Made by a program: the position numbers and the translations under genes. From positions 3,472,001 to 3,536,000 of the forward strand of contig LR134136.1 of the NCBI GenBank assembly GCA_900635495.1: 64,000 nt of DNA, written 5' to 3'. Shown here piece after piece: positions 1 to 9,980 of this stretch (the first letter of the stretch is position 1; each line of letters opens with the position of its first letter). Origin of the DNA: Atlantibacter hermannii. GTDB lineage: Bacteria > Pseudomonadota > Gammaproteobacteria > Enterobacterales > Enterobacteriaceae. The notes under the pieces were generated by a model. That model was not told the origin of the DNA, did no database searches, and saw only the letters and a list, made by a program, of their open reading frames with translations.

Positions 1-468
1 AATAAACCGGGCGACCGAGTCAATCAGCGTCATTGCTGGTAACTCACCACCACTGAGAACGTAATCACCGATTGACCACTCTTCGTCAATTTCGGTCTGG
101 ATCACGCGCTCATCAATCCCTTCGTAACGGCCACAAACCAGAATCAACTTCTTGTTTGTCGCTAACTCACTGACGCCTTCTTGATCAAGCTTGCGTCCCT
201 GAGGTGAAAGGTAGACAACCTTCGCGCCTTCGCCCGCCGCAGCTTTTGCGGCATGAATAGCATCCCGTAAGGGTTGCACCATCATTAACATCCCCGGTCC
301 GCCGCCGTAAGGACGATCGTCCACGGTACGGTGCCGGTCATGAGTGAAATCACGCGGACTCCAGCTCTGGATGCTCAGCAGGCCATTTTTTACTGCCCGG
401 CCAGTTACCCCGTAATCGGTAATTGCGCGGAACATCTCAGGAAACAGGCTAATTATGCCAATCCACAT
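1..468 (-). CDS. trmD: tRNA (guanine-37-N1)-methyltransferase TrmD, 3' part cut by window edge
   Basis: TrmD uses S-adenosylmethionine to methylate G37, next to the anticodon of tRNAs that read CNN codons, which prevents +1 frameshifting. Translation from the ATG at 468 gives [20 protein letters not shown], the usual TrmD N-terminus. The SPOUT-fold motifs follow: GGGPGMLM, then [13 protein letters not shown] and [16 protein letters not shown], which form the trefoil-knot cofactor site. The 156 codons visible are open, and the C-terminal third lies beyond position 1. It is third in the rpsP-rimM-trmD operon (rplS would follow), 30 bases after rimM. Identification is secure. Confidence 0.96.
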   Translation of the reverse strand, partial: MWIGIISLFPEMFRAITDYGVTGRAVKNGLLSIQSWSPRDFTHDRHRTVDDRPYGGGPGMLMMVQPLRDAIHAAKAAAGEGAKVVYLSPQGRKLDQEGVSELATNKKLILVCGRYEGIDERVIQTEIDEEWSIGDYVLSGGELPAMTLIDSVARFI

Positions 469-498
469 AGCGCCGTCTTTTACCGTATTCAGAAGTAT

Positions 499-1047
499 TT
501 AAAAACCAGGATCCCAATCTACTTCAATGGTTTGAGTAGCGAGATCGACTTTCTTGATAACCTGCCCATCGAGGAACGGAACCAACCGCTCCTTGATACC
601 GAACGCATCTTTCAGGTTTGCCTTAATGACGAGAACGTCATTCGACCCGGTTTCCATCATGTCGATGACTTTACCGAGCTGATATCCCTCAGTGGTCACT
701 ACCTGGCAACCCATAAGGTCTTTCCAGTAATAGTCACCCTCTTCGAGAGCGGGCAGTTGCGTTGAATCAACCACAATTTCGCAATTGGTGAGCAGATTCG
801 CCGCATCCCGATCGTCAACGCCTTTCAGCTTGATGATCAGATCCTGATTGTGGTGCTTCCAGCTTTCCAGCTGTACTGGCTGCCACTGACCGGCCTTCTG
901 GATAAACCAGGGCTGATAGTCAAAAATGCTTTCGGCGTCTTCGGTGGAGGAAAACACTCTGAGCCAACCACGGATACCGTAGCAGGAGCCCATTTTCCCG
1001 AGAACAATCGGGTTAACAGGAACCTTAGCGGCGTCTTGCTTGCTCAT
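499..1047 (-). CDS. rimM: 16S rRNA processing protein RimM
   Basis: RimM helps mature the 30S subunit head and binds ribosomal protein S19. The 182-residue product matches the E. coli length when started at MSKQDAAK (ATG at 1047). Two further ATGs lie upstream in frame (1050 and 1056). The N-terminal RimM beta-barrel ([15 protein letters not shown]) and the C-terminal PRC-barrel ([14 protein letters not shown], then the GSNDVLVIK stretch) are both present. It lies 18 bases after rpsP and just before trmD, so it belongs to the same transcript. Confidence 0.96.
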   Translation of the reverse strand: MSKQDAAKVPVNPIVLGKMGSCYGIRGWLRVFSSTEDAESIFDYQPWFIQKAGQWQPVQLESWKHHNQDLIIKLKGVDDRDAANLLTNCEIVVDSTQLPALEEGDYYWKDLMGCQVVTTEGYQLGKVIDMMETGSNDVLVIKANLKDAFGIKERLVPFLDGQVIKKVDLATQTIEVDWDPGF

Positions 1048-1065
1048 CATGGCCACCGTGACAGA

Positions 1066-1572
<507 letters not shown>

Positions 1573-2934
1573 TTAGCGGCCAGGGAAGCCTGGCGGCATC
1601 ATCCCTTTCATGCCGCGCATCATCTTCGCCATGCCGCCCTTCTTCATTTTCTTCATCATGCGCTGCATGTCGTCGAACTGTTTCAGAAGACGGTTAACGT
1701 CCTGAACTTGCATACCGCAACCGGCAGCGATACGGCGTTTACGCGAACCTTTAATGATGTCCGGATTGGCGCGTTCTTTCAGGGTCATGGAACTGATAAT
1801 CGCCTCCATGCGCACCAAGACTTTGTCGTCCATCTGGGACTTCACGTTATCCGGAATCTGCCCCATGCCCGGCAGCTTGCCCATCAGGCTCGCCATACCG
1901 CCCATGTTCTTCATCTGCTTAAGCTGCTCAAGGAAGTCGTTCAGATCGAAACCGTCGCCTTTCTTCAGCTTGTTCGCCAGTTTCTCCGCCTGGGCGCGGT
2001 CTACTTTGCTTTCGATATCTTCGATAAGCGAGAGCACATCGCCCATGCCCAGAATACGGGACGCGATACGATCCGGGTGGAATGGCTCCAGCGCCTCGGT
2101 TTTCTCACCGACACCCAGGAATTTCACCGGTTTGCCGGTAATATGGCGAATCGAGAGCGCCGCACCGCCGCGAGCATCACCGTCGACTTTGGTCAACACG
2201 ACGCCGGTGAGCGGCAGCGCTTCGTTAAACGCTTTAGCGGTATTGGCCGCATCCTGACCGGTCATGGCATCGACCACAAACAGCGTTTCAACCGGCTTAA
2301 TCGCGGCATGAACCTGCTTGATCTCGTCCATCATCGCTTCATCGACGTGCAAACGGCCGGCGGTATCCACCAGCAGCACATCGTAGAATTTCAGTTTGGC
2401 TTCTTTGAGCGCGGCGTTAACAATATCGACCGGTTTTTGCGCCGCGTCTGACGGGAAGAAATCCACGCCGACCTGTTGCGCCAGCGTTTCCAGCTGTTTG
2501 ATCGCCGCCGGGCGATACACGTCGGCGGACACCACCATGACTTTTTTCTTATGCTTTTCGCGCAGAAACTTACCGAGCTTCCCGACGCTGGTGGTTTTAC
2601 CGGCACCTTGCAGGCCCGCCATCAGCACGACCGCAGGCGGTTGCGCGGCCAGATTCAGCGTCTGGTTTTCTTCGCCCATCGCCGCAACCAGTTCGTTACG
2701 GACGATTTTCACAAACTCCTGACCAGGCGTCAGGCTTTTGTTAACTTCGTGACCAACCGCTTTTTCTTTAACGCGGTTGATAAATTCGCGCACGACGGGC
2801 AGCGCTACGTCTGCTTCCAACAGCGCCATACGCACTTCGCGCAGGGTATCTTTGATGTTGTCTTCGGTCAGGCGTCCACGGCCGCTAATATTGCGCAGCG
2901 TACGCGACAAACGATCGGTTAAATTATCAAACAT
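1573..2934 (-). CDS. ffh: signal recognition particle protein Ffh
   Basis: Ffh is the GTPase of the bacterial SRP. It binds 4.5S RNA and the signal sequences of nascent inner-membrane proteins and hands ribosomes to FtsY. The 453 residues match the E. coli length. An N-terminal helical bundle is followed by the G domain with P-loop GLQGAGKTT (107-115), the DTAGR motif and TKVDGDARGG. From about residue 297 comes the methionine-rich M domain, ending MKKMKKGGMAKMMRG and PPGFPGR. The gene is intact. It stands alone on the minus strand, divergent from ypjD. Confidence 0.98.
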   Translation of the reverse strand: MFDNLTDRLSRTLRNISGRGRLTEDNIKDTLREVRMALLEADVALPVVREFINRVKEKAVGHEVNKSLTPGQEFVKIVRNELVAAMGEENQTLNLAAQPPAVVLMAGLQGAGKTTSVGKLGKFLREKHKKKVMVVSADVYRPAAIKQLETLAQQVGVDFFPSDAAQKPVDIVNAALKEAKLKFYDVLLVDTAGRLHVDEAMMDEIKQVHAAIKPVETLFVVDAMTGQDAANTAKAFNEALPLTGVVLTKVDGDARGGAALSIRHITGKPVKFLGVGEKTEALEPFHPDRIASRILGMGDVLSLIEDIESKVDRAQAEKLANKLKKGDGFDLNDFLEQLKQMKNMGGMASLMGKLPGMGQIPDNVKSQMDDKVLVRMEAIISSMTLKERANPDIIKGSRKRRIAAGCGMQVQDVNRLLKQFDDMQRMMKKMKKGGMAKMMRGMKGMMPPGFPGR

Positions 2935-3102
2935 AGTCTTTTGCCTAAGAGGTCACATTAAGGCCGCCACAGCGACTCTGATTCAGAATGGGTCGGAGTA
3001 TAACACGATCGGTGTATTGGGTGTGATGCAACGGTTGGAGCCTGAGTCACGTAACGGTATACTGATCCACTTTCCTTTCTGGCGAATGAACGACACCCTT
3101 AT

Positions 3103-3894
3103 ATGCCTTTTTTCGCACTACTTGCGCTCGTCGCTTACTCTATCAGCCTCGCGCTGATCATTCCTGGCCTGCTTCGTAAGAACAGCGCATGGCGCCGTAT
3201 CGCCATCATTTCCGCCGTGATTGCGCTGATAAGCCACGGTCTGGCGCTGGAAGCGCGGATATTTCCTTCGGACGGCTCCGGCCAGAATCTCAGCCTGCTT
3301 AATGTAGGCTCGCTTGTTAGCCTGCTGATTTGCACCGTGATGACCATCGTCGCTTCCCGCAATCGCGGCTGGTTGCTGCTACCGATTGTCTATGCCTTTG
3401 CGCTTATCAATCTGGCGTTCGCGACGTTTATGCCCAATGAATTTATTACCCACCTCGAAACGACGCCGGGGATGATGGTGCATATTGGGCTCTCGCTGTT
3501 CGCCTACGCGACGCTTATTATCGCGGCGCTTTACGCGCTACAGCTGGCGTGGATTGATTATCAGCTCAAGCATAAAAAGCTGGCCTTCAATAACGAAATG
3601 CCGCCGCTGATGACCATCGAACGTAAAATGTTCCACATCACCCAGGTGGGCGTGGTGCTGTTAACCTTAACGTTATGCACCGGCCTTTTTTACATGCATA
3701 ACCTGTTTAGTCTGGAAAATATCGACAAAGCTGTCCTGTCGATCATTGCCTGGTTTATGTACATCATTTTACTCTGGGGACATTTCCACGAAGGCTGGCG
3801 CGGCCGTCGCGTCGTCTGGTTCAACGTGGCAGGCGCGGGGTTGCTGACGCTGGCCTATTTCGGCAGCCGCGTTATTCAAGAGTTCGTCAGATAA
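3103..3894 (+). CDS. ypjD: inner membrane protein YpjD (CcsA/cytochrome c assembly-like)
   Basis: A 263-residue polytopic membrane protein with about eight hydrophobic segments, starting MPFFALLALVAYSISLAL. It matches E. coli YpjD in length and sequence. It belongs to the CcsA/CcmC-like family: the tryptophan-rich motif of haem-handling proteins is replaced by segments such as YMYIILLWGHFHEGWRGRR, where a histidine pair remains. Its precise function is not established; in E. coli it is linked to the corB neighbour. It is divergent from ffh. The stop lies 13 bases before the corB start, which suggests co-transcription. Confidence 0.93.
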   Translation: MPFFALLALVAYSISLALIIPGLLRKNSAWRRIAIISAVIALISHGLALEARIFPSDGSGQNLSLLNVGSLVSLLICTVMTIVASRNRGWLLLPIVYAFALINLAFATFMPNEFITHLETTPGMMVHIGLSLFAYATLIIAALYALQLAWIDYQLKHKKLAFNNEMPPLMTIERKMFHITQVGVVLLTLTLCTGLFYMHNLFSLENIDKAVLSIIAWFMYIILLWGHFHEGWRGRRVVWFNVAGAGLLTLAYFGSRVIQEFVR

Positions 3895-3907
3895 CTAAGG
3901 ATTTCAC

Positions 3908-5194
3908 CTGGAACATATCTCGACATCCACCCTCATTATTTCACTGATTGTGATGGTCGTGGTTTCGGCTTACTTTTCCGGCTCCGAAACCGGCATGATG
4001 ACGCTTAACCGCTATCGGCTGCGTCATCTCGCCAAACAGGGTAACCGTGCCGCCCGCCGCGTTGAAAAGCTGCTGCGCAAACCGGATCGGTTGATTAGCC
4101 TGGTGCTGATTGGCAATAACCTGGTCAACATTCTGGCCTCTGCCATCGCGACCATTGTCGGTATGCGGCTTTACGGCAATGCAGGGGTCGCCATCGCCAC
4201 GGGCGTACTCACCTTCGTCGTGCTGGTGTTCGCCGAAGTCCTGCCGAAAACCATCGCCGCCCTGTATCCCGAAAAAGTGGCGTTTCCCAGCAGCGTCCTG
4301 CTCGGCCCGTTGCAGATTGTCATGCTTCCGCTGGTCTGGTTACTGAATAGCGTCACTCGCATTCTGATGCGAATGGTGGGAATAAAAGTCGATAACGTCG
4401 TGAGCGCCGCACTCAGCAAAGATGAGCTGCGCACCATCGTTAATGAATCCCGCTCGCAAATTTCGCGACGCCATCAGGACATGCTGCTGTCGGTGCTGGA
4501 TCTCGAAAAGGTCAGCGTCAACGATATCATGGTGCCCCGTAATGAAATCGTCGGTATCGATATCAACGACGACTGGAAAGCCATTGTGCGCCAGCTTACG
4601 CATTCGCCCCATGGCCGTATTGTGTTGTACCGGGACTCACTGGACGATGCCATCAGCATGTTGCGGGTGCGCGAAGCGTACCGGTTAATGACGGAAAAGC
4701 AGGAGTTCACCAAAGAAATGCTGCTGCGCGCGTCAGACGAAATTTATTACGTGCCCGAAGGCACGCCGCTCAGCACCCAACTGGTGAAATTCCAGCGCAA
4801 TAAAAAGAAAGTCGGTCTGGTCGTGGATGAATACGGTGATATTCAGGGGCTGGTTACCGTCGAAGATATCCTGGAAGAGATTGTCGGCGACTTCACCACC
4901 TCCATGTCGCCCACCCTGGCGGAAGAGGTTATGCCGCAAAACGACGGCTCGGTCATTATTGAAGGCGGCGCGAATATCCGGGAAATCAACAAAGCGTTTA
5001 ACTGGCGTCTGCCGGAAGAGGAAGCACGCACGGTCAACGGTATGCTGCTGGAAGCGCTGGAAGAGATCCCCGCAAACGGCACCCGGGTGCGTATCGGCCA
5101 GTACGATATTGATATTCTCGACGTACAGGACAATATGATCCGCCAGGTGCGGGTCGTTCCGATTAAGCCCTTGCGCCAGAGCGTGGAGGAATAA
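3908..5194 (+). CDS. corB: CorB/CNNM family membrane protein (YfjD), CTG start
   Basis: A 428-residue protein of the CNNM/CorB family, associated with Mg2+/Co2+ transport. It has an N-terminal DUF21 membrane domain (about 1-190, including SGSETGMMTLNRYRLRHL), two CBS domains (about 200-330, including VEDILEEIVGDF), and a C-terminal CorC/HlyC domain. The reading frame is open from a CTG at 3908 that encodes the conserved N-terminus LEHISTSTLIIS, with AAGG at 3897-3900, 7 bases upstream. The first in-frame ATG (near 3950) would delete part of the first membrane helix, so I prefer CTG. An intrinsic terminator follows directly. Confidence 0.92.
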   Translation: MEHISTSTLIISLIVMVVVSAYFSGSETGMMTLNRYRLRHLAKQGNRAARRVEKLLRKPDRLISLVLIGNNLVNILASAIATIVGMRLYGNAGVAIATGVLTFVVLVFAEVLPKTIAALYPEKVAFPSSVLLGPLQIVMLPLVWLLNSVTRILMRMVGIKVDNVVSAALSKDELRTIVNESRSQISRRHQDMLLSVLDLEKVSVNDIMVPRNEIVGIDINDDWKAIVRQLTHSPHGRIVLYRDSLDDAISMLRVREAYRLMTEKQEFTKEMLLRASDEIYYVPEGTPLSTQLVKFQRNKKKVGLVVDEYGDIQGLVTVEDILEEIVGDFTTSMSPTLAEEVMPQNDGSVIIEGGANIREINKAFNWRLPEEEARTVNGMLLEALEEIPANGTRVRIGQYDIDILDVQDNMIRQVRVVPIKPLRQSVEE

Positions 5195-5222
5195 AAAAAC
5201 CCGCCGAACGGCGGGTTTTTTA
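5192..5222. terminator. bidirectional intrinsic terminator between corB and grpE
   Basis: The perfect stem ACCCGCC-GAAC-GGCGGGT is flanked by A-rich sequence on the left and T-rich sequence on the right. It can therefore end both corB (plus strand) and grpE (minus strand), which converge here. Confidence 0.9.
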
Positions 5223-5229
5223 CAGCGGG

Positions 5230-5820
5230 TTACGCTTTGGCTTTCGCCACGCTCACCATCGCGGCGCGAATGGTGCGGCCGTTCAGGGTGTAACCCTTTT
5301 GCATCACCATCAGCACATTACCCGGCGCAACGTCTTCAGATTCCACCATCGCGATGGCCTGATGGACGTTCGGATCCAGCGGAACGTTAGTATCGGCGAC
5401 GACTTCAACGCCAAACTTACGTACCACATCAAGCATAGATTTCAGGGTCAGCTCGATGCCCTCCACCATCGCGGTCATTTCCGGATTGGCTTTGTCCGCC
5501 ACTTCCAGCGCGCGATCGAGGCTGTCGATAACCGGCAGCAGTTCGTTCACGAACTTCTCAAGCGCGAACTTATGCGCTTTTTCCACATCCTGTTCGGTGC
5601 GGCGACGCATATTATCGACTTCGGCTTTTGAGCGTAACACCGCGTCACGCTCGCGCTGTTGAACTTCGGCTAACTGGGCCTGCAGGTTAGCAATCTGTTC
5701 ATCGCGCGGATCCACCTGTTCAGTCGTTTCAGCGGTTTCAACCTCTGCCGCCTCCTGCTGTTCCATGATGACCTCATCCGGGGCTTGCCCGTCAGGCGTT
5801 TTCTGTTCTTTACTACTCAT
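5230..5820 (-). CDS. grpE: nucleotide exchange factor GrpE
   Basis: GrpE releases ADP from DnaK and so drives the Hsp70 chaperone cycle. The product is 196 residues from [14 protein letters not shown] (ATG at 5820); an ATG 24 bases upstream adds eight non-conserved residues. It has a disordered acidic N-terminus, a long coiled coil (about 40-135, including [19 protein letters not shown]), and a C-terminal beta domain ending [22 protein letters not shown] sigma-32 promoter lies upstream at 5864-5892. The gene is divergent from nadK. Confidence 0.97.
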   Translation of the reverse strand: MSSKEQKTPDGQAPDEVIMEQQEAAEVETAETTEQVDPRDEQIANLQAQLAEVQQRERDAVLRSKAEVDNMRRRTEQDVEKAHKFALEKFVNELLPVIDSLDRALEVADKANPEMTAMVEGIELTLKSMLDVVRKFGVEVVADTNVPLDPNVHQAIAMVESEDVAPGNVLMVMQKGYTLNGRTIRAAMVSVAKAKA

Positions 5821-5863
5821 GAAATTCTCCGCGTTTCTTAGCATTCATCTCGCTGGTTCGCTT

Positions 5864-5892
5864 ATTATGGGGATCAGTTTACGGGTTTCAAG
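5864..5892 (-). promoter_or_regulatory. sigma-32 heat-shock promoter of grpE
   Basis: On the minus strand, CTTGAAA (5892-5886) and CCCCATAAT (5872-5864) are separated by 13 bases. This is a near-perfect match to the RpoH consensus CTTGAA-N13-17-CCCCATNT. It lies 44 bases upstream of the chosen grpE start, as expected for a DnaK co-chaperone gene. Confidence 0.9.
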
Positions 5893-5940
5893 GGAACCGG
5901 GCAGATTGTCGCTGGCTAAATCACAAAGGATCACCAGAAA

Positions 5941-6819
5941 ATGAATAAACATTTCAATTGCATTGGTATTGTTGGGCATCCCCGTCACCCAACCGCGCTC
6001 ACCACGCATGAAATGCTCTGGCGATGGCTTAGTGAAAAAGGTTACGAAGTCATTATTGAGCAACAAATCGCGCATGAGCTCAAGCTGAAAGGCGTTAAAA
6101 CCGGCACTCTGGCGGAAATAGGCCAGCAGGCAGATCTGGCGGTCGTTGTCGGCGGGGACGGCAACATGCTTGGCGCGGCGCGGGTTCTGGCGCGCTATGA
6201 CATCAAAGTCATCGGCATTAACCGCGGCAATCTCGGCTTTCTCACCGACCTTGATCCCGATAACGCTCAGCAGCAGCTGGCGGACGTGCTCGAAGGCCAT
6301 TACATTGCCGAAAAACGTTTTTTACTGGAAACTCAGGTGTGCCAGCAGGATTGCCAGAAGCGCATCAGCACAGCCATTAATGAAGTGGTGCTGCATCCCG
6401 GTAAAGTGGCGCACATGATTGAGTTCGAAGTTTATATCGACGAAAAATTCGCGTTCTCTCAGCGCTCAGACGGTCTGATCATCTCTACGCCGACCGGCTC
6501 TACCGCCTACTCTCTTTCCGCAGGCGGGCCGATTTTGACCCCTTCGCTGGACGCTATCACTCTGGTGCCGATGTTCCCGCACACGCTTTCCGCCCGTCCT
6601 CTGGTGATCAACAGCAGCAGCACGATTCGTCTGCGCTTCTCCCATATCAGCAGCGACCTGGAAATCAGCTGCGACAGCCAAATCGCGCTGCCCATTCAGG
6701 AAGGCGAAGACGTTTTCATTCGTCGCTGTGATTACCATCTCAATCTTATTCATCCCAAAGATTACAGCTATTTCAATACATTGAGCTCCAAGCTGGGATG
6801 GTCAAAAAAATTATTCTGA
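5941..6819 (+). CDS. nadK: NAD kinase
   Basis: NadK phosphorylates NAD to NADP using ATP. The 292 residues equal the E. coli length. The GGDGNML motif (71-77), which binds the nucleotide and carries the catalytic aspartate, and the later [15 protein letters not shown] motif are present. The ATG at 5941 follows AAAGGATCACCAGAAA. It is divergent from grpE and upstream of recN, the usual arrangement. Confidence 0.97.
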   Translation: MNKHFNCIGIVGHPRHPTALTTHEMLWRWLSEKGYEVIIEQQIAHELKLKGVKTGTLAEIGQQADLAVVVGGDGNMLGAARVLARYDIKVIGINRGNLGFLTDLDPDNAQQQLADVLEGHYIAEKRFLLETQVCQQDCQKRISTAINEVVLHPGKVAHMIEFEVYIDEKFAFSQRSDGLIISTPTGSTAYSLSAGGPILTPSLDAITLVPMFPHTLSARPLVINSSSTIRLRFSHISSDLEISCDSQIALPIQEGEDVFIRRCDYHLNLIHPKDYSYFNTLSSKLGWSKKLF

Positions 6820-6838
6820 AACCGCAACCGCCACTTTA

Positions 6839-6894
6839 CTGTATAAGAAACCAGTATATACTGTATGCATAAACAGCAATGTTCTTATATACAG
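6839..6894 (+). promoter_or_regulatory. three LexA (SOS) boxes before recN
   Basis: The LexA consensus is CTGT-N8-ACAG. The box at 6861-6876 matches perfectly (CTGTATGCATAAACAG). Flanking boxes at 6839-6854 (CTGT...CCAG) and 6879-6894 (ATGT...ACAG) each carry one mismatch. Several boxes upstream of recN are typical of enterobacteria, where recN is among the most strongly SOS-induced genes. recN begins 10 bases after the last box. Confidence 0.9.
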
Positions 6895-6904
6895 GAAAGC
6901 GGCT

Positions 6905-8567
6905 ATGCTGGCACAACTGACCATCAGCAACTTCGCTATTGTTCGTGAGCTTGAAATCGACTTTCACAACGGGATGACCGCCATCACCGGCGAAACCGGC
7001 GCAGGTAAATCTATCGCGATTGACGCCCTTGGGCTGTGCCTTGGCGGCCGTGCAGAAGCAGATATGGTGCGCGCTGGGGCCAGCCGTGCCGATCTGTGCG
7101 CCCGTTTTTCCCTTAAAGACACACCCGCTGCGCAACGTTGGCTGGAAGAAAACCAACTGGAAGAGGGAAGCGAGTGCCTGCTTCGCCGCGTCATCAGCAG
7201 CGATGGCCGCTCGCGGGGTTTTATCAACGGCACTGCCGTCCCGCTGTCGCAGTTGCGTGAACTGGGCCAGGTACTGATTCAAATTCATGGTCAGCATGCG
7301 CATCAGCTGCTTCTCAAGCCTGAACATCAACGTACCCTGCTGGATGGTTATGCCGGTGAGTACGCACTTACTCAGCAAATGGCTCAGCACTACCGCCAAT
7401 GGCACCAGAGCTGCCGCGATCTGGCCGCGCATCAGCAGCAAAGCCAGGAGCGTACGGCCCGTGCTGAACTGCTGCAATACCAGTTAAAAGAACTTAACGA
7501 GTTTGCCCCACAGCCCGGCGAATATGAGCAGATTGATGCCGAATATAAACGCCTGGCAAACAGTGGGCAGTTACTATCTACCGGGCAACAGGCGCTACAG
7601 CTGATTACTGACGGCGAAGATGCCAATATCCAGAGCCAGCTCTACGCTGCACGTCAGTTGCTGACGGAACTTGCCGGCATGGACGAAAAGCTCTCCAGCG
7701 TGTTGGACATGCTGGAAGAAGCGGCTATTCAACTCACCGAAGCCGGTGATGAACTGCGTCATTACTGCGATCGTCTGGACATGGACCCTAATCGCCTCTA
7801 TGAGCTGGAACAGCGGCTTTCCCGCCAGATCAACCTGGCGCGTAAACATCGCATCGCCCCGGAAGCGCTGCCCGCGTTTCATCAGAGCCTGTTAGATGAG
7901 CAAGCCCTGCTCGACGGGCAGGCCGATTCGCTGGAAGCCCTGACGGAAGCCGTCGCCGTACATCATCAGCAGGCCATGGAAACAGCGCGCCGCCTTCATG
8001 AAGCGCGCCGCACCTATGCTGACGAACTGAGCCAGTTAATTACTGAAAGTATGCACTTACTTTCTATGCCGCATGGGCGTCTGAGCATTGACGTGGTATT
8101 TGAAGAAAATCATCTCACTGCCGACGGCGCTGACCGCATCGAATTCCGGGGTGACCACGAACCCTGGGCAGCCGTTACAGCCGTTAGCGAAAGTCGCGTC
8201 CGGCGGCGAGCTTTCCCGTATCGCTCTGGCGATTCAGGTGATCACCGCCCGTAAAATGGAAACCCCGGCGCTGATTTTCGATGAAGTGGACGTGGGCATC
8301 AGCGGCCCGACAGCAGCTATCGTAGGAAAAATGCTGCGCCAGCTGGGTGAATCCACTCAGGTCATGTGCGTCACGCACCTGCCTCAGGTTGCAGGCTGTG
8401 GTCATCACCACTTCTTTGTCAGCAAAGAAACTGACGGCGCTATGACCGAAACCCATATGCAGCCTCTCGATAAGCGAGCGCGTCTGCAGGAACTGGCGCG
8501 TTTGCTGGGCGGCAGTGAAGTGACCCGTAATACGCTGGCTAATGCCCGCGAGCTGTTAGCCGCCTGA
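6905..8567 (+). pseudogene. recN: DNA repair protein RecN, interrupted by a +1 frameshift
   Basis: RecN is an SMC-like ATPase that acts at double-strand breaks in RecA-dependent repair. The N-terminal part (from 6905) has the Walker A motif GETGAGKS (29-36) and coiled-coil arms. The C-terminal part, read in another frame, has the signature [13 protein letters not shown], Walker [14 protein letters not shown] and the end NARELLAA. The frames join at RIEFR, where the run GGGG (8148-8151) has one G too many. Without it the protein is 553 residues, the exact E. coli length. This is probably a sequencing error; if real, RecN would lose its signature and Walker B motifs. Confidence 0.93.
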
Positions 8568-8579
8568 GGTGATTATTTG

Positions 8580-8608
8580 ATGGCGTGCAGGCCTGTCTGC
8601 ACGCCATT
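8580..8608 (+). terminator. hairpin after recN
   Basis: ATGGCGTGCAG and CTGCACGCCAT form a strong stem just after the recN stop. The T-tract that follows is poor, so it may be a weak terminator or an mRNA-stabilising hairpin. Confidence 0.5.
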
Positions 8609-8660
8609 GGTTAAAATGCCGCCAACCGCATCAGTTAAAATCCTTTATAACGACTTTTCG

Positions 8661-8692
8661 CCAACTTTTTTCCACTCTCACGGTCATACTGA
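8661..8692 (+). promoter_or_regulatory. possible sigma-E promoter of bamE
   Basis: CCAACTT (8661-8667) and TCATACTGA (from 8684) are separated by 16 bases, resembling the sigma-E pattern GGAACTT-N16-TCTGA. bamE belongs to the envelope-stress regulon in relatives. The -35 match is imperfect. Confidence 0.35.
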
Positions 8693-8788
8693 AGCGCCTA
8701 AGGTTTTAAACTGGCTGAAGGTTTATTATTATCGGCAAATTATCCATGAGCCATGAACTGCTCGGGCCCGAAAAGGAATCACATGACT

Positions 8789-9127
8789 ATGCGCTGTAAA
8801 ACGCTGACTGCTGCCGCGGCGGCCCTTTTGATGCTGACCGCTGGTTGTTCCACTCTGGAGCGAGTGGTGTATCGCCCGGATATCAACCAGGGCAACTACC
8901 TGACCACGAACGACGTATCAAAAATTCGCGTCGGGATGACACAACAGCAGGTGGCGTATGCACTTGGCACCCCAATGATGAGCGATCCGTTCGGCACCAA
9001 TACCTGGTTCTACGTGTTCCGTCAGCAGCCGGGACATGAAAATGTGACTCAGCAAACGCTGACCCTGACGTTTAACAGCAGCGGCGTGCTGACCAATATC
9101 GATAACAAGCCCGCTTTAACACAATAG
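8789..9127 (+). CDS. bamE: outer membrane assembly lipoprotein BamE (SmpA)
   Basis: BamE is a small lipoprotein of the BAM complex that inserts beta-barrel proteins into the outer membrane. From [10 protein letters not shown] it has 112 residues, with a signal peptide ending in the lipobox LTAGC; the cysteine is lipidated after cleavage. The SmpA/OmlA fold follows ([19 protein letters not shown], then [15 protein letters not shown]). An alternative ATG at 8783 adds two residues and sits nearer the AAAGGAA ribosome binding site. The gene is intact and a terminator follows. Confidence 0.95.
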   Translation: MRCKTLTAAAAALLMLTAGCSTLERVVYRPDINQGNYLTTNDVSKIRVGMTQQQVAYALGTPMMSDPFGTNTWFYVFRQQPGHENVTQQTLTLTFNSSGVLTNIDNKPALTQ

Positions 9128-9142
9128 TGAGCTGCAATAAAA

Positions 9143-9168
9143 AGGTGCCTGAAGGCACCTTTTTTTTA
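9143..9168 (+). terminator. intrinsic terminator after bamE
   Basis: AGGTGCCT-GA-AGGCACCT is followed by eight T residues, a classic rho-independent terminator 14 bases after the bamE stop. Confidence 0.92.
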
Positions 9169-9180
9169 TGGGAGATCACC

Positions 9181-9700
9181 ATGTCTGTGCCAATGGATAA
9201 ACAGCAACTTTTGGCAGCCATGACAAAAAACTGGGAAGCGTTACAAAAAAAACTGGCCCGCATTCCCCCGGAGCAGGCATTTACCCCGCTACTGGAAGGC
9301 CATGCAAAGAGCACGCAAATGAGCGTCGCCGATCTGGTGAGCTATCTTATCGGATGGGGTGAACAGGTACTGTACTGGCATCAGCAGGAGCGCGCGGGAG
9401 CAACGCCTGATTTCCCGGCAACCGGTTATCAGTGGAATGAGCTGGGCAAGCTGGCGCAAAAAATATTACGCCGATTACGCCCACATCACCTCATGGCCGG
9501 CACTTCTTGAGCGGCATACGCAGACACATCAAAAGCTGATCGCGCTGGTGGAAAGCTACAGTAATGAAGCGCTGTACAGCGTTCCCTGGTACAACACCTG
9601 GACGCGTGGACGGATGATCCAGTTTAATACCGCCTCTCCGTATAAAAATGCCGCCACAAGGCTGAACGGCATTCTGAAAACCCAACGCGTTACTTCTTAG
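9181..9700 (+). pseudogene. ClbS/DfsB family four-helix-bundle protein, +1 frameshift
   Basis: Starting at ATG 9181 (GGGAGATCACC upstream), the product begins MSVPMDKQQLLAAMTKNWEA. It has the features of the ClbS/DfsB family (DUF1706): YLIGWGEQVLYWHQQE early, and WYNTWTRGRMIQFNTASPYKNA near the end. ClbS itself is the colibactin self-resistance protein; most relatives have no known substrate. The frame breaks at the A-run 9458-9463, where removing one A restores LGKLAQKYYADYAHITSWPALLERHTQTHQ. It lies between bamE and rnfH, adjacent genes in E. coli K-12, so it is an insertion here. Confidence 0.75.
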
Positions 9701-9980
9701 CGGCTTTTTCGGCGCGTTGACGACGAAGCTCTTTCGGATCGGCAATCAGTGGCCGATAGATTTCCACCCGGTCACCGTCAGAGAGCGCGTCAGTGAGTTT
9801 TACCGGACGGCTGTAAACACCCACTTTATTTTTTGCCAGATCGATATCGGTACGCAGTGCCAGCAGGCCGGAAGCGGCGATCGCCTGCTCGACCGTCGCG
9901 CCCGCATCCAGTGTCACACGCCGCAGATATTGCTTCTCCGGCAACGCGTAAGCCACTTCCACCGTGATCTTAGCTGGCAC
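9690..9980 (-). CDS. rnfH: RnfH family protein (RatB, UPF0125)
   Basis: A 96-residue ubiquitin-like-fold protein, matching E. coli YfjF/RnfH in length and in motifs ([10 protein letters not shown], then [20 protein letters not shown]). I chose the GTG at 9980 because it gives the conserved start [11 protein letters not shown]; extending upstream reads into ratA in the wrong frame. It is the antitoxin-like partner gene of ratA, although a true toxin-antitoxin role is not established. Its start overlaps the ratA stop by 11 bases. Confidence 0.9.
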   Translation of the reverse strand: MPAKITVEVAYALPEKQYLRRVTLDAGATVEQAIAASGLLALRTDIDLAKNKVGVYSRPVKLTDALSDGDRVEIYRPLIADPKELRRQRAEKAAKK

